Shown here piece by piece: positions 39,942 to 50,283 of a DNA stretch of 64,000 nucleotides. Under the pieces are notes generated by a model. The model was not told the origin of the DNA. It searched no databases and saw only the letters and a program-made list of their open reading frames with translations. Within the stretch, counting starts at the first letter, position 1. The number at the start of each line of letters is the position of its first letter. The stretch lies in assembly GCF_001022965.1 (NCBI RefSeq), contig NZ_LECZ01000024.1, positions 248,001 to 312,000 of the forward strand, written 5' to 3'. A program made the position numbers and the translations under genes. The stretch comes from Enterobacter genomosp. O (GTDB taxonomy: Bacteria > Pseudomonadota > Gammaproteobacteria > Enterobacterales > Enterobacteriaceae).

Positions 39942-39969
39942 GCAAGTGAGGGCATACGCCCTCACTTGC
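39942..39969 (-). other. purF-ubiX intergenic hairpin
   Basis: GCAAGTGAGGGC pairs perfectly over 12 bp with GCCCTCACTTGC around ATAC, directly after the purF stop. No U run follows, so it is probably a processing or stability element separating purF from ubiX. Confidence 0.8.
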
Positions 39970-39976
39970 CGGAGCA

Positions 39977-41494
39977 TCAACCTTCGTTATGCATCTCTAA
40001 ACTTTCGAGATCGTTTTGCAGCTGAACGGCTTTGGCATCGTCGTTGCGCAGCGAATCCAGATAGTCGAGATACTGCTGGTCAACGTCTTTGGTCACGTAA
40101 ATACCGTTAAACACGGAGCATTCGAACTGCTGAATATCCGGGTTCTCGGCGCGCACCGCGTCGATGAGATCGTTCAGATCCTGGAAAATCAGGCCGTCGG
40201 CACCGATGATCTGCCGAATTTCGTCCACTTCACGGCCGTGAGCGATCAGCTCGTTGGCGGTTGGCATATCAATACCGTACACGTTCGGGAAGCGAATCTC
40301 TGGTGCCGCAGAAGCCAGGTAGACTTTCTTCGCACCCGCTTCGCGCGCCATCTCGATAATCTGCTCAGAGGTGGTACCGCGAACGATGGAGTCGTCCACC
40401 AGCAGAACGTTCTTGTCGCGGAACTCGGCGCGGTTGGCGTTCAGTTTGCGGCGCACGGACTTACGACGCAGCTGCTGGCCCGGCATGATAAAGGTACGGC
40501 CAACGTAGCGGTTCTTCACGAAGCCCTGACGGTAAGGCTTATCCAGAATGCGGGCGATTTCCAGCGCGATATCGCAGGAGGTTTCCGGGATAGGAATGAC
40601 GACGTCGATGTCGAGATCGTCCCACTCGCGGGCAATCTTCTCGCCCAGCTTGGTGCCCATGTTCACGCGCGCGCTGTAGACGGAAATCTTGTCGATGAAG
40701 GAATCCGGACGGGCAAAGTAGACGTATTCAAACAGGCACGGGTTGCTGACCGGATTATCGGCGCACTGGCGGGTAAACAGCTGGCCCTTCTCGGTGATGT
40801 AAACTGCTTCGCCCGGCGCAACGTCACGCAGGAACTCAAAGCCCAGGGTATCCAGCGCCACGCTTTCAGAGGCAACCATATATTCGGTGCGACCATCGCC
40901 GAGGTCACGCTTGCCGAGCACCAGCGGACGAATGCCGTTTGGATCGCGGAAGGCGACCATGCCATGACCGATGATCATCGCGACGCAGGCGTACGCACCG
41001 CGGATCTGGCGGTTTGTCGCAGCGACAGCGGCAAAGACGTTGTCTGCTTCCAGCGGGTAGTGACGGAAATTATCCAGCTCGCTGGCGAACACATTGAGCA
41101 GGATTTCAGAATCAGAGGTGGTGTTAATGTGGCGACGTTTCTCTTCGAACAGCTTTTTACGCAGCTCGTGCGCGTTGGTCAGGTTGCCGTTATGAGCAAG
41201 CGTGATGCCGTACGGTGAGTTGACGTAGAAAGGCTGTGCCTCAGAAGCGCTGGAACTGCCAGCAGTAGGATAACGAACGTGACCGATACCCATATTACCT
41301 TGCAGACGCTGCATATGGCGGGCTTCAAACACATCGTTCACCAGGCCATTCGCCTTGCGTAAACGGAAGCAGTTGTTTGCATCAATGGTGATGATACCCG
41401 CAGCATCCTGCCCACGGTGCTGAAGCACCGATAACGCGTCATAAATCGACTGGTTTACCGGCATGAAACCGGCGATACCGACAATACCGCACAT
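39977..41494 (-). CDS. purF: Amidophosphoribosyltransferase
   Basis: PurF catalyses the first step of purine synthesis, making 5-phosphoribosylamine from PRPP and glutamine. Its 505 residues begin MCGIVGIAG, where Cys2 is the glutaminase nucleophile after methionine removal. The PRPP-binding motif [18 protein letters not shown] lies near 365. It follows cvpA after 33 bases and shares its PurR-controlled promoter. Confidence 0.98.
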   Translation of the reverse strand: MCGIVGIAGFMPVNQSIYDALSVLQHRGQDAAGIITIDANNCFRLRKANGLVNDVFEARHMQRLQGNMGIGHVRYPTAGSSSASEAQPFYVNSPYGITLAHNGNLTNAHELRKKLFEEKRRHINTTSDSEILLNVFASELDNFRHYPLEADNVFAAVAATNRQIRGAYACVAMIIGHGMVAFRDPNGIRPLVLGKRDLGDGRTEYMVASESVALDTLGFEFLRDVAPGEAVYITEKGQLFTRQCADNPVSNPCLFEYVYFARPDSFIDKISVYSARVNMGTKLGEKIAREWDDLDIDVVIPIPETSCDIALEIARILDKPYRQGFVKNRYVGRTFIMPGQQLRRKSVRRKLNANRAEFRDKNVLLVDDSIVRGTTSEQIIEMAREAGAKKVYLASAAPEIRFPNVYGIDMPTANELIAHGREVDEIRQIIGADGLIFQDLNDLIDAVRAENPDIQQFECSVFNGIYVTKDVDQQYLDYLDSLRNDDAKAVQLQNDLESLEMHNEG

Positions 41495-41527
41495 TCGTCT
41501 TTTCCTCGTTAAGCCACATCTCAGGGT

Positions 41528-42016
41528 TTATGCCCTGGGCAAAAAACTCGACGAGCTTTGCAGATAGTCAAAGAACCATCTGATGATGAAGCTGAACTCT
41601 GGAATGAGCTGCGATTTTTGCCAGTCTTCGCTTTTGGAGAACCCGGTGAAGGTATCCAGGAAGAACAGGATCGCGGCCACAATCAGCACGCCTCGTAATG
41701 CCCCGAAACAGATCCCGAGCACCCTGTCCGTTCCTGACAGACCGGTTTTCTCGACCAGCTGACCTATCACGTAATTCACGATAGCGCCGACAATCAGCGT
41801 CGCGATAAACAGCACCGCGATGGCGATTCCATTTCGGACCAGTTCATCTTCAAAGCCCGTGAACCAGACAGACAGGTAAGTGTAGTAATGACTGGCGACA
41901 AAGAAAGCACAACCCCAAGTCACCAGCGATAACGCTTCACGAACAAAGCCACGGATCAGGCTAACCAGACAGGAAAAACCAATCACCGCAATGATGGCGT
42001 AATCAATCCAGACCAT
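41528..42016 (-). CDS. cvpA: Colicin V production membrane protein CvpA
   Basis: CvpA is an inner-membrane protein required for colicin V production in E. coli and involved in envelope tolerance to bile and similar stress. Its 162 residues contain four transmembrane segments and the conserved IRGFVREALSLVTWGCAFFV stretch. The ATG at 42016 is used; the longer frame to 42139 runs into the PurR box. It is the first gene of the cvpA-purF-ubiX operon. Confidence 0.95.
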   Translation of the reverse strand: MVWIDYAIIAVIGFSCLVSLIRGFVREALSLVTWGCAFFVASHYYTYLSVWFTGFEDELVRNGIAIAVLFIATLIVGAIVNYVIGQLVEKTGLSGTDRVLGICFGALRGVLIVAAILFFLDTFTGFSKSEDWQKSQLIPEFSFIIRWFFDYLQSSSSFLPRA

Positions 42017-42072
42017 ATGTGTCCCACGATTTAACGCCCTGTCATCCAGTTCGGGGCGAATTCTAACAGAAA

Positions 42073-42088
42073 AAGAAAACGTTTGCGT
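42073..42088. promoter_or_regulatory. PurR operator (PUR box)
   Basis: ACGCAAACGTTTTCTT on the minus strand matches the PurR palindrome ACGCAAACGTTTGCGT except in the last arm. It lies 57 bases before the cvpA start. PurR with hypoxanthine or guanine represses cvpA-purF in E. coli. Confidence 0.85.
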
Positions 42089-42113
42089 AGGGATTTCCTT
42101 CCCCCGCGTAAAT

Positions 42114-42143
42114 AAAAAAGGCGCTGAAAAAATGTTCAACGCC
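42114..42143 (-). terminator. Terminator downstream of dedD
   Basis: On the minus strand GGCGTTGAA and TTCAGCGCC form a 9-bp stem with one G-U pair and a 6-base loop, followed by six T residues. It separates the accD-folC-dedD transcription unit from cvpA. Confidence 0.8.
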
Positions 42144-42177
42144 GTGGCTTATTACGTCTCTTTGGACGTCTGCCGTT

Positions 42178-42264
42178 CCCCCTCACCCCAGCCCTCTCCC
42201 TCAAGGGAGAGGGAGCAAACTATCCCCTCGCCCCTCTGGGGAGAGGGTTAGGGTGAGGGGCAAG
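42178..42264. repeat. Long C-rich palindrome downstream of dedD
   Basis: The outer arms at 42179-42199 and 42240-42260 are 21 bases long with two mismatches, and two inner hairpins with CCCTCTCCC/GGGAGAGGG-type stems lie between them. The left half matches the repeats at 34807 and 34909, so this may be a full-length member of the same family. Confidence 0.85.
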
Positions 42265-42270
42265 ATTTTA

Positions 42271-42969
42271 TCAGTTCGCGCTATAGCTCATCACTACGCC
42301 GCTCAGGCCGGAGATCTGCTTCAGCTCGCCGAGCGAACCTTTCAACTTGTCTTTTGACGCTTCTGGCCCCACGAGAATACGGGTAATTTTACCCTGCACC
42401 GGCGTGGTTGGTGAAGTGTAAACACGATATCCCGCACTGCGCAGTTTACCCACCACCTCATTGACTTTATCGGCATTTTTCAACGCGCCCAGCTGTACAA
42501 CGTAGGCTTTACCCGTTGGGGCAGCGGCCTCTTGCTGAGCCGGTTTCGCTGGCGGAGGCGTCTCTGACGCCGCGGCAAGCTGTTCTGCCGTTTTATCACG
42601 CTGCGGTTTCGGCTGCGGTTTGTCGACCGGCTTCGGTTTTTCAGCAGGCTTAGGCTGCTCTACCGGCACAGGATCGATGTCGCTGTTGCTCGCTGCCGCC
42701 AGGCGAGACGGATCGAGCGACGGCGCTGCGGCATCCCCTGCACGCACCTCTTCCGCCGCACCTTCCGGTGGCTGAGCAGGAAGCGCCTGCGTCGCCGCCG
42801 GCAGCATATCCGGCTCATCGCGGTCACCCGGTTTAGGGACCAGCGGAATAGCGGCAAACTCATCCTGATAATGCTTTTTCTGCCCGTCGAGCAGACCCGG
42901 GAGAATAATCACCCCGAGCGCGACCAGCACAATGGTTCCTGTTAAACGGTTCTGAAACTTACTCGCCAC
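42271..42969 (-). CDS. dedD: Septal SPOR-domain protein DedD
   Basis: DedD is a division protein that binds denuded peptidoglycan at the septum. Its 232 residues have one N-terminal transmembrane helix (LTGTIVLVALGVIILPGLLD), a long Pro/Lys/Ala-rich linker at about 75-155 (for example KPAEKPKPVDKPQPKPQ), and a C-terminal SPOR domain from KAYVVQLGALKNADKVNEVV. The linker makes it a dozen residues longer than E. coli DedD. Its start overlaps the folC end by 11 bases. Confidence 0.95.
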   Translation of the reverse strand: MASKFQNRLTGTIVLVALGVIILPGLLDGQKKHYQDEFAAIPLVPKPGDRDEPDMLPAATQALPAQPPEGAAEEVRAGDAAAPSLDPSRLAAASNSDIDPVPVEQPKPAEKPKPVDKPQPKPQRDKTAEQLAAASETPPPAKPAQQEAAAPTGKAYVVQLGALKNADKVNEVVGKLRSAGYRVYTSPTTPVQGKITRILVGPEASKDKLKGSLGELKQISGLSGVVMSYSAN

Positions 42970-44227
42970 CGGTTCTCCCCGCGTCCATCACTTCCATGAC
43001 ATGTGCCACCGTGTGGAATGAACCACACACCAGCACGGTATCTTCTGGTTTAGCATCCGCCATCGCGGCATGCCAGGCCTGCACCACGCTACCGTAGATT
43101 GCGCCTTTGCCGAGATGTTCCATCAACTGCTCAGCCGTCGCGCCGCGCGGCCCCTCCAGAGGAGCACAATACCAGCTATCGACCACACTCTCCATGCAGG
43201 CCAGCGTCCCGCCGATATCTTTATCATGAAGCATACCGATAACCGCCAGCACTCGCCCGGTTTTTGGTAACGATTTGAGACGTTCCGCGAGATACGCCGC
43301 CGCATGGGGGTTGTGCGCCACGTCCAGAATCAAACGCGGTGACTCGCTGACAATCTGAAAGCGCCCGGGCAGAATCGCGTTCTGTATGCCGTCGCGGATC
43401 GCCCGCTCGCTGACCGCAAGGCCGCTCGCACGAAGTGCCGCCAGGGCAGTCGCCGCGTTAGGCTGTGGCACCTGCGGCAGCGGCAGGTTGTCCAGCGCGC
43501 CCTGTGCATCGCTAAAGCGCCAGGCGTTGTCACGCACTTCATACTGCCAGTCAACGCCGCGACGCAGCAGACGCGCGCCCTTCTCGTTTGCCACGTCAGC
43601 AATGGTGTGTGGCATATCCGGCTCGCCGACCACGGCGGGCTTATTGGCCCGGAAAATACCGGCCTTCTCGCGGCCAATGCTTTCCCGGTCCGGACCCAGC
43701 CAGTCGATATGGTCCAGCGCGATGCTGGTGACCACCGCCACGTCCGCATCAACCATATTGGTCGCATCAAGACGACCGCCGAGGCCGACCTCAAGGATCA
43801 CCACGTCCAGCTGCGCCTGCCTGAACAGCCACAGCGCTGACAGAGTGCCGTATTCAAAATAGGTTAATGAGGTCTCACCGCGCGCGGCTTCAATTTCCGC
43901 GAACGACGCCGTATGCGCCGATTCCGGCAGTTCGCTGTTCTGCACGCGCACCCGCTCGGTGTAGCGTACCAGGTGTGGAGAACTGTAAACGCCTACCCTG
44001 TAACCCGCAGCCATCAGCACGGATTCCAGCGTACGGCAGGTGGTGCCTTTACCGTTGGTGCCCGCGACGGTGAACACGAAAGGTGCCGGTTTGAGCACAT
44101 CAAGACGCGCGGCGACCTGGCTTACGCGTTCAAGCCCCATATCGATGGTTTTACTGTGCAGGTTTTCCAGATAAGAAAGCCACGCGGCCAGGGGCGACGT
44201 GGCTTGGGGAATGCTTTTATTTTCCAT
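42959..44227 (-). CDS. folC: Bifunctional folylpolyglutamate/dihydrofolate synthase
   Basis: FolC joins glutamate to dihydropteroate and extends the polyglutamate tail of folates. Its 422 residues carry the Mur-ligase P-loop TVAGTNGKGTTCRTLE near 55 and the family signature LEVGLGGRLDATNMV near 147. The start MENKSIPQATSPLAAWL matches. It lies downstream of accD, separated by a terminator-like hairpin. Confidence 0.97.
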   Translation of the reverse strand: MENKSIPQATSPLAAWLSYLENLHSKTIDMGLERVSQVAARLDVLKPAPFVFTVAGTNGKGTTCRTLESVLMAAGYRVGVYSSPHLVRYTERVRVQNSELPESAHTASFAEIEAARGETSLTYFEYGTLSALWLFRQAQLDVVILEVGLGGRLDATNMVDADVAVVTSIALDHIDWLGPDRESIGREKAGIFRANKPAVVGEPDMPHTIADVANEKGARLLRRGVDWQYEVRDNAWRFSDAQGALDNLPLPQVPQPNAATALAALRASGLAVSERAIRDGIQNAILPGRFQIVSESPRLILDVAHNPHAAAYLAERLKSLPKTGRVLAVIGMLHDKDIGGTLACMESVVDSWYCAPLEGPRGATAEQLMEHLGKGAIYGSVVQAWHAAMADAKPEDTVLVCGSFHTVAHVMEVMDAGRTGGE

Positions 44228-44258
44228 AATGCCCGGTTGTCATTAACAGATTAGAAAG

Positions 44259-44290
44259 CAAAAGGGCAGCGCCAACCGGCCCTGCCCTTT
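44259..44290 (-). terminator. accD terminator/attenuator
   Basis: AAAAGGGCAG and CTGCCCTTTT form a 10-bp palindrome with a GC-rich interior, immediately after the accD stop. On the minus strand it ends in TTTT followed by GC. Readthrough to folC is likely. Confidence 0.7.
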
Positions 44291-44297
44291 TCAGTTA

Positions 44298-45203
44298 TCA
44301 GGCCTCGGGTTCCTGATCCGGTACCACCACGCCTTCGCGCGGCTCATCCGGGTTCGGCGCTGGCAGATTCATCAGCTTCGCCAGGATGCTCGCCAGCTTC
44401 AGGCGCATTTCCGGACGGCGAACGATCATGTCGATGGCGCCTTTCTCAATGAGGAACTCACTGCGCTGGAAGCCAGGCGGCAGTTTTTCACGCACAGTCT
44501 GCTCGATAACGCGAGGACCCGCAAAGCCGATCAGCGCTTTTGGCTCAGCGATGTTCAGATCGCCCAGCATCGCGAAGCTAGCGGAGACACCACCCATGGT
44601 TGGGTCGGTCAGCACGGAGATATACGGCAGACCGCGCTCCTGCATTTTCGCCAGCGCAGCAGAGGTTTTCGCCATCTGCATCAGAGACATCAGCGCTTCC
44701 TGCATGCGCGCACCGCCGGAGGCAGAGAAGCAGATCAGCGGACAGTTGTCTTCCAGCGCCTGCTCAACGGCACGCACAAAGCGCGCACCGACCACGGAGC
44801 CCATTGAGCCGCCCATAAAGGCGAACTCAAACGCAGCGGCAACAACCGGCATCTCGTGCAGGGTGCCTTTCATGACGATCAGCGCGTCTTTCTCGCCGGT
44901 CTCTTTCTGTGCAGAGGCCAGACGATCTTTGTATTTTTTGGAATCGCGGAACTTCAGCACGTCTTTTGGCTCAAGCTCGCTGCCCAGTTCTACCAGAGAA
45001 CCTTCGTCCAGCAGGCTATGCAGGCGATTGCGCGCCGACATACGCATATGGTGGTCACACTTCGGACACACCTCAAGGTTGCGTTCCAGCTCTGCGCGAT
45101 ACAGAACCTGGCCGCAGCTATCACACTTCGTCCATACCCCTTCAGGAATGCTCGCTTTGCGCGTTGGGGTAATGTTGCTTTTAATTCGTTCAATCCAGCT
45201 CAT
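44298..45203 (-). CDS. accD: Acetyl-CoA carboxylase carboxyltransferase subunit beta
   Basis: AccD with AccA transfers carboxyl from biotin to acetyl-CoA, the first step in fatty-acid synthesis. Its 301 residues start at [10 protein letters not shown] and carry the zinc finger Cys27, Cys30, Cys46 and Cys49. The crotonase-fold core includes [19 protein letters not shown] and [17 protein letters not shown]. The ATG at 45203 is used; the frame extends upstream to 45287 without homology. Confidence 0.98.
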   Translation of the reverse strand: MSWIERIKSNITPTRKASIPEGVWTKCDSCGQVLYRAELERNLEVCPKCDHHMRMSARNRLHSLLDEGSLVELGSELEPKDVLKFRDSKKYKDRLASAQKETGEKDALIVMKGTLHEMPVVAAAFEFAFMGGSMGSVVGARFVRAVEQALEDNCPLICFSASGGARMQEALMSLMQMAKTSAALAKMQERGLPYISVLTDPTMGGVSASFAMLGDLNIAEPKALIGFAGPRVIEQTVREKLPPGFQRSEFLIEKGAIDMIVRRPEMRLKLASILAKLMNLPAPNPDEPREGVVVPDQEPEA

Positions 45204-45357
45204 TGATAACCTTTCTGCCTGAACCTGGTCGTATGCCAGTTTTGCTATAAGAGGCGAATAATGCCATTTTTGCCTCCAACAGACCATGAATGTTGCACAT
45301 TAAAACATAACAGCCCGAAACTTTGGATAAAAAAGTGGTCGAACCGCCAGTGTGCAT

Positions 45358-46017
45358 TTACTTCGATTGTTTTGCCGCCGCACGTTTGTGACGAATAATT
45401 TCGACAACGCCTGGCAGTACGGAAAGCACAATAATCCCTACAATCAGTAACTTAAGGTTTTCCTGAACCACCGGGAGATCGCCAAACAGGTAGCCTGCAT
45501 AGGTAAACAGCAGTACCCACAACAGCGCGCCAACCACGTTATATGCCGCAAAATGACGATAGGACATGTGCCCCATTCCCGCCACAAACGGTGCAAATGT
45601 GCGCACAATAGGCACAAAACGCGCAAGGATAATGGTTTTTCCACCATGGCGCTCGTAAAACGCATGGGTTTTATCTAAATAGCTGAGACGGAAAATTTTC
45701 GAATCAGGATTGCTGAAAAGCCGCTCACCGAACACGCGCCCAATCGTATAGTTGACCGCATCGCCAATAATGGCGGCAATCACCATCAGTACAACCATAA
45801 GGTGCACGTTCAGGTCATTGGTAGGTAGCGCCGATAATGCCCCGGCGACGAAAAGCAGTGAATCGCCTGGCAGGAACGGGGTAACGACCAGACCGGTTTC
45901 ACAAAACAGAATGAGGAACAGAATAGCGTAAACCCAGACGCCATACTGCGCGACCAGCTCCGCCAGGTGAACATCAATATGCAGGATGAAATCAATCAAA
46001 AAACGAATTACGTCCAT
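45358..46017 (-). CDS. dedA: DedA-family membrane protein
   Basis: This polytopic inner-membrane protein of the DedA/VTT family, 219 residues long, is linked to undecaprenyl-phosphate recycling and envelope homeostasis in related proteins. Family motifs are visible: [19 protein letters not shown] near 40 and the acidic/arginine motif [20 protein letters not shown] near 130. It follows truA after 28 bases in the pdxB-usg-truA-dedA group. Confidence 0.95.
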   Translation of the reverse strand: MDVIRFLIDFILHIDVHLAELVAQYGVWVYAILFLILFCETGLVVTPFLPGDSLLFVAGALSALPTNDLNVHLMVVLMVIAAIIGDAVNYTIGRVFGERLFSNPDSKIFRLSYLDKTHAFYERHGGKTIILARFVPIVRTFAPFVAGMGHMSYRHFAAYNVVGALLWVLLFTYAGYLFGDLPVVQENLKLLIVGIIVLSVLPGVVEIIRHKRAAAKQSK

Positions 46018-46045
46018 ATTGTCTAAGCCCTAATTGCACCTTTGT

Positions 46046-46858
46046 TTAGTCCGCTAAAAACAGCGGGCCCATTGGCGGTTTTGGCAGGTCAAACCGATCC
46101 GGATAGTCTACCGAGACCAGATACAATCCTTCCGCTTTCGCCGTGGCTGCCGCAAGCGTTCTGTCCTTCGCTGCCAGCAGGTCTGCAATCCAGCTCTCCG
46201 GCTGGTGTCCGGCACCCACTTCCATCAGGCTGCCCACAATATTCCGAACCATATGATGTACAAAGGCATTGGCTTTGATATCCACCACCACATACGCGCC
46301 ATAACGGCTGACGTTTATGTGCATGACGTTACGCCACGGCGTACGGGACTGACACTGGACCGCACGAAACGAGGTAAAGTCATTTTCACCAATCAGGCAC
46401 TGCGCCGCACGATGCATCCGTTCAGCATCAAGCGGTTCATAAAAATGCGTCACGCCCTGGCTTAATACCGCCGGACGCAGACGCTGGTTGTAGATGACAT
46501 AACGGTAGCGGCGCGCCGTGGCGCTGAAGCGCGCGTGAAAATCATCCGGCACAGCTTTTACCCAACGCACCGCAATGTCACCAGGCAAATTCGCATTTAC
46601 ACCCAGCGTCCAGGCGGCATCCTTACGTACGGCGGTGGTTTCAAAGTGAACCACCTGCCCCGTGCCGTGAACCCCCGCGTCCGTACGTCCTGCACACAGG
46701 ACGTTAATCGGCTCGTTTGCCACCTGAGAGAGCGCTTTTTCCAGCTTTTCCTGGACGCTGCGCACCTCGTTCTGACGCTGCCAGCCATAATATTTACTGC
46801 CGTCGTACTCAATGCCGAGGGCAATTTTATGAACTGGCTTTTGCTCCACTGCTGACAT
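46046..46858 (-). CDS. truA: tRNA pseudouridine(38-40) synthase
   Basis: TruA converts uridines 38-40 in tRNA anticodon arms to pseudouridine. Its 270 residues contain the catalytic Asp60 in [18 protein letters not shown] and the conserved ARSARRYRY-type basic segment ([14 protein letters not shown]). The start shares one base with the usg stop, a TGATG overlap. Confidence 0.97.
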   Translation of the reverse strand: MSAVEQKPVHKIALGIEYDGSKYYGWQRQNEVRSVQEKLEKALSQVANEPINVLCAGRTDAGVHGTGQVVHFETTAVRKDAAWTLGVNANLPGDIAVRWVKAVPDDFHARFSATARRYRYVIYNQRLRPAVLSQGVTHFYEPLDAERMHRAAQCLIGENDFTSFRAVQCQSRTPWRNVMHINVSRYGAYVVVDIKANAFVHHMVRNIVGSLMEVGAGHQPESWIADLLAAKDRTLAAATAKAEGLYLVSVDYPDRFDLPKPPMGPLFLAD

Positions 46859-47871
46859 CAGTACAGGTACTCCTGCACCAGTTTTTCAGCGATCTTCACC
46901 GCCATCAGCGCGCCGCCAAAGCGAACGTTATCGGCAACAGACCAGAACTGAACCTGCTCCGGCATACCGTAATCGTTGCGCACGCAGCCTACGGAGAGGT
47001 GTGCGCTCCCTGAGGCATCGCCCACCTGAGTCGGGAACTCGCTCTCTTCAGAAAGCACGATGTCTTCACCGCGGCCGAACGCATCGCGCGCCTCTTCTGC
47101 TGCCAGCGGACGCAGCGCTTCAAAACCAACCATCTGCGCATGGCCGTAGAAGACCGGGGACTGCACAACGTTCGCAGAAATCATCAGGCCATCGTCCTGC
47201 AGAATTTTACGGACTTCATCGACGATACGGCGCTCCTCGCGCACAGAACCTTCGCGATCCGGCAGCAGTGGCAGCATGTTGAACGCCAGCTGGCGACCAA
47301 AGAAATCGTCTTCATCAATCGGGATGCCGTTCAGCAGCTTCGCACTCTGTCCGGCCAGCGCGTCAACGGCCTTTTTGCCGTTCGCGGACGCGGACAGCAG
47401 GCTGGTGACGGTAATGCGCGACAGGCCGCCGTCGTCGATCAGCGGCTTCAGGGCGGTCAGCAGCTGGCTGGTCAGGCTGTTCGGTACCGCAATGACGTTA
47501 CGGTTGCGGTAGTCAGCCAGCACAAACGGGTTCACGTCCGGCACCACCAGCGGCACATCCGGCTCCATTGAGAACAGGCCGCTCAGGTCGATCACCAGAC
47601 AGCCTGCGTTGGTCGCCTCTTCAATGTACGCAGCAGTGGCTTCAGCGCCCGCAGCGAAAAACGCCAGCTGCGCCTGGGTCCAGTCGAACGTCGCCGCATC
47701 CTGGACCATCACGGATTTACCGTTAAAACGCAGATGCTCACCCGCGCTATCCGTACGCGCCAGCGCATAGATATCGCCCACCGGGAACTGACGCTCAGCA
47801 AGAGTTTCGAGCAGGGCTTCGCCCACGGCACCCGTGGCACCTAAAATGGCAATGTTCCAGCCTTCAGACAT
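46858..47871 (-). CDS. usg: Semialdehyde dehydrogenase-like protein Usg
   Basis: Usg is an aspartate-semialdehyde dehydrogenase paralog of unknown function. Its 337 residues have the dinucleotide motif [18 protein letters not shown]. At the position of the catalytic cysteine it reads [11 protein letters not shown] with Ser132, so normal dehydrogenase chemistry is unlikely. Substrate-contact segments of the second domain are otherwise recognisable. It lies between pdxB and truA, after the pdxB terminator. Confidence 0.93.
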   Translation of the reverse strand: MSEGWNIAILGATGAVGEALLETLAERQFPVGDIYALARTDSAGEHLRFNGKSVMVQDAATFDWTQAQLAFFAAGAEATAAYIEEATNAGCLVIDLSGLFSMEPDVPLVVPDVNPFVLADYRNRNVIAVPNSLTSQLLTALKPLIDDGGLSRITVTSLLSASANGKKAVDALAGQSAKLLNGIPIDEDDFFGRQLAFNMLPLLPDREGSVREERRIVDEVRKILQDDGLMISANVVQSPVFYGHAQMVGFEALRPLAAEEARDAFGRGEDIVLSEESEFPTQVGDASGSAHLSVGCVRNDYGMPEQVQFWSVADNVRFGGALMAVKIAEKLVQEYLY

Positions 47872-47889
47872 GGTGGTTTACTCCAGAAA

Positions 47890-47925
47890 TAAAAAAGCGT
47901 CCCTGTCGGAGTATCCGACAGGGAG
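47890..47925 (-). terminator. pdxB rho-independent terminator
   Basis: TCCCTGTCGGA and TCCGACAGGGA form a perfect 11-bp stem with a 3-base loop, followed on the minus strand by CGCTTTTTTATTT. It lies just beyond the pdxB stop; usg and truA would need readthrough or their own promoter. Confidence 0.85.
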
Positions 47926-47938
47926 CATTAAGAAGACA

Positions 47939-49075
47939 TTAATGCGCCGGGTGATGAACGGCGTTAAACCCTAACTTATGCAGCAGCGCCGCCGCCGGGG
48001 CATCGTCGCATATTACATACAGGGAAGACCACTCGCGGCGCTCAACGTAGTTCTTGCGCAGCTTATCAAACTCACCCGGGATCCCCGCCACTTTACGCAG
48101 CAGCGCATCATCGCGGCGCACATCATACACCAAATGCACCAGCCTTTTCAGCGTTGCCTGATCGAGCGGGCCGTGCAAGGTAATGCGGCCAAATTCAGGC
48201 GCGGGGAGTAAGGTATCCAGCGCCACCTGCTGCGGATGGCCAATAAAGGCGCTATAGGCTTCGAAGACCTGCGTCGTGCCGCGGGCTTTCCCCTCAAGGG
48301 TGTAACCGGCGATGTGCGCGGTGCCCACGTCCACCTTATTAAGCAACTCAACGTTGAGATCCGGCTCCGGCTCCCAGACGTCCAGCACCACGCTGAGGTC
48401 TTGTCCTTCATTCAGACACGCCAGCAGCGCGGCGTTATCCACCACCGGACCACGGCAGGCATTTATCAGAATAGTGCCAGGCTTCAGGCGGCGGATCAGC
48501 GCGTCGTCAGCGAGATGCAGCGACTTATACGGCCCCTCTTTAAACAGCGGCGTGTGGAAAGTCAGCACGTCACACTGTTCAACCAGCTCGTCCAGCGAGC
48601 GAAAATCACCGTCATCACCGTTGTCCTTGCGCGGCGGATCGCACAGCAGCGTGCGGATCCCTAATGCTTCAAGACGCTTTTGCAGGCGTCCGCCCACGTT
48701 ACCCACGCCAACAATCCCCACGGTGCGGTCTTTCAGCACAAAACCGTCTCGCTCGGCCAGCATCAGCAGCGAGGAGAAAACGTATTCCACGACGGCAATG
48801 GCGTTACAGCCCGGCGCGGCGGAAAAACCGATCCCGGCCTGCGTAAGCCATTTATCATCCACATGATCGGTCCCTGCCGTTGCGGTCCCGACGAACTTAA
48901 TCGCTTTACCGGCGAGCAATGCCTCATTTACTTTGGTCACCGAGCGCACCATCAGCGCGTCTGCGTCATCCAGTTCGTTGACCGGGATCGGGCGACCAGG
49001 GACAGCCTTAACGTTACCCAGGCGGCTAAACAGCTCACGGGCATAAGGCATATTTTCATCAACGAGGATTTTCAC
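47939..49075 (-). CDS. pdxB: Erythronate-4-phosphate dehydrogenase
   Basis: PdxB oxidises 4-phosphoerythronate in pyridoxal-phosphate synthesis. Its 378 residues follow the D-isomer 2-hydroxyacid dehydrogenase plan: NAD motif [17 protein letters not shown] (119-135), catalytic Arg208 in [11 protein letters not shown], Glu237, and His254 in [10 protein letters not shown]-terminal DUF3410 dimerisation domain starts near 285. It is divergent from flk. Confidence 0.97.
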   Translation of the reverse strand: MKILVDENMPYARELFSRLGNVKAVPGRPIPVNELDDADALMVRSVTKVNEALLAGKAIKFVGTATAGTDHVDDKWLTQAGIGFSAAPGCNAIAVVEYVFSSLLMLAERDGFVLKDRTVGIVGVGNVGGRLQKRLEALGIRTLLCDPPRKDNGDDGDFRSLDELVEQCDVLTFHTPLFKEGPYKSLHLADDALIRRLKPGTILINACRGPVVDNAALLACLNEGQDLSVVLDVWEPEPDLNVELLNKVDVGTAHIAGYTLEGKARGTTQVFEAYSAFIGHPQQVALDTLLPAPEFGRITLHGPLDQATLKRLVHLVYDVRRDDALLRKVAGIPGEFDKLRKNYVERREWSSLYVICDDAPAAALLHKLGFNAVHHPAH

Positions 49076-49188
49076 GTCTGAGTACCTGTTTGAGAGGAAG
49101 AAAACCTGCCAAGTGTGCCATAATCTGGCCGCCAGGCATATACGTCTGCCAGGTTTACGCTGAGATTTGACTTTAAGGATTTTTGACG

Positions 49189-50193
49189 ATGCAGCCCATT
49201 TCAGGCACGCCGCCGCGCCCTCCGGGTGAAGGCCCTGTTACGCCAAACGTTGCCGGTGAACAACCGCTATCCACGCAACAGCGCACCGTGCTGGAGCGAC
49301 TGATCACGCGCCTTATTGCGCTGACTTCGCAGCAAAACGCGGAAGTCTGGGCTGGGGTAAAGCATGATTTGGGCATGAGAAACGACGCGCCGCTGCAGTC
49401 GCGCCACTTCCCTGCTGCCGAGCAAAACCTGAACCAGCGTATCAATACCGCGCAGCAGAACCACACCACGCGCCAGATTGTCGCGCAGCTGACGGAGCTG
49501 CTTGGCCAGGGAAATAACCGCCAGGCGGTGAGTGATTTTATTCGCCAGCAGTATGGTCAGACCGCCCTGGGCCAGTTGACGCCAGACCAGCTTAAAACCG
49601 TGCTAACGCTGTTGCAGAACAATGAGCTGTCTATTCCGCAGCCTCAGGTGCGCCCGTCGACCGAGCGTTCGCTGCTGCCCGCCGAGCACAACACGCTCAA
49701 GCAGATGGTGACAAAGCTGGCCGCGGCCACCGGCGAACCGACGAAGCTTATCTGGCAATCCATGCTGGAACTGTCAGGCGTGAAGGCAGGCGAGCTGATC
49801 CCGGCCAAACAGTTTACCCATCTGGTGACCTGGCTCCAGGCGCGCCAGACGCTCAGCACCCAGAATGCGCCTACCCTGCATACCGTTCAGGCCGCACTGA
49901 AACAGCCGCTTGAGCCGCGCGAGTTCGAGATGATTCGGGATTACGTCCAGCAAAACTGGCAGGCCACACCGCAAACGGTACTGACTACCGCACAGGTGCA
50001 GGATGTGCTCAATCAGATCTTCATTCGCCGCGCCGAGCGCGAAGGCGGCGTGCCGGAGGTGAGAAACATTCAGCCAATCTACAACCCGCTGTTTGCACCC
50101 GTCGTGGAGACGTTCAGAACCCTCTCAGCGCGTCCGGGATTGCTGTTTATTGCGTTACTGATTGCGCTGGCGATTTTCTGGCTGGTTGCCTGA
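49189..50193 (+). CDS. flk: Flagella biosynthesis regulator Flk
   Basis: Flk (RflH) is a membrane-anchored regulator that couples flagellar rod/ring assembly to FlgM export in Salmonella. Its 334 residues have a proline-rich N-terminus, a long soluble helical region, and a single C-terminal transmembrane helix ([19 protein letters not shown]). The ATG at 49189 is used with AAGGA upstream; a TTG two codons earlier is too close to that site. The sequence is less conserved than its neighbours, as usual for Flk. Confidence 0.93.
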   Translation: MQPISGTPPRPPGEGPVTPNVAGEQPLSTQQRTVLERLITRLIALTSQQNAEVWAGVKHDLGMRNDAPLQSRHFPAAEQNLNQRINTAQQNHTTRQIVAQLTELLGQGNNRQAVSDFIRQQYGQTALGQLTPDQLKTVLTLLQNNELSIPQPQVRPSTERSLLPAEHNTLKQMVTKLAAATGEPTKLIWQSMLELSGVKAGELIPAKQFTHLVTWLQARQTLSTQNAPTLHTVQAALKQPLEPREFEMIRDYVQQNWQATPQTVLTTAQVQDVLNQIFIRRAEREGGVPEVRNIQPIYNPLFAPVVETFRTLSARPGLLFIALLIALAIFWLVA

Positions 50194-50199
50194 TGTTTT

Positions 50200-50275
50200 G
50201 CCCGGTGGCGCTGCGCTTACCGGGCCTACAACGGCTCAAACCGTAGGCCGGGTAAGGCGAAGCCACCACCCGGCA
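50200..50275. repeat. BIME (two inverted REP units)
   Basis: GCCCGGTGGCGCTGCG and its matching end are followed by CGTAGGCCGGGTAAGG in inverted orientation. It occupies the 90-base gap between the convergent flk and yfcJ stops. Confidence 0.85.
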
Positions 50276-50283
50276 ACAACGGC

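Noticed and set aside
42017..42139. N-terminal extension of cvpA to 42139
   Set aside because: It would translate through the PurR operator and promoter; the conserved protein starts at 42016.
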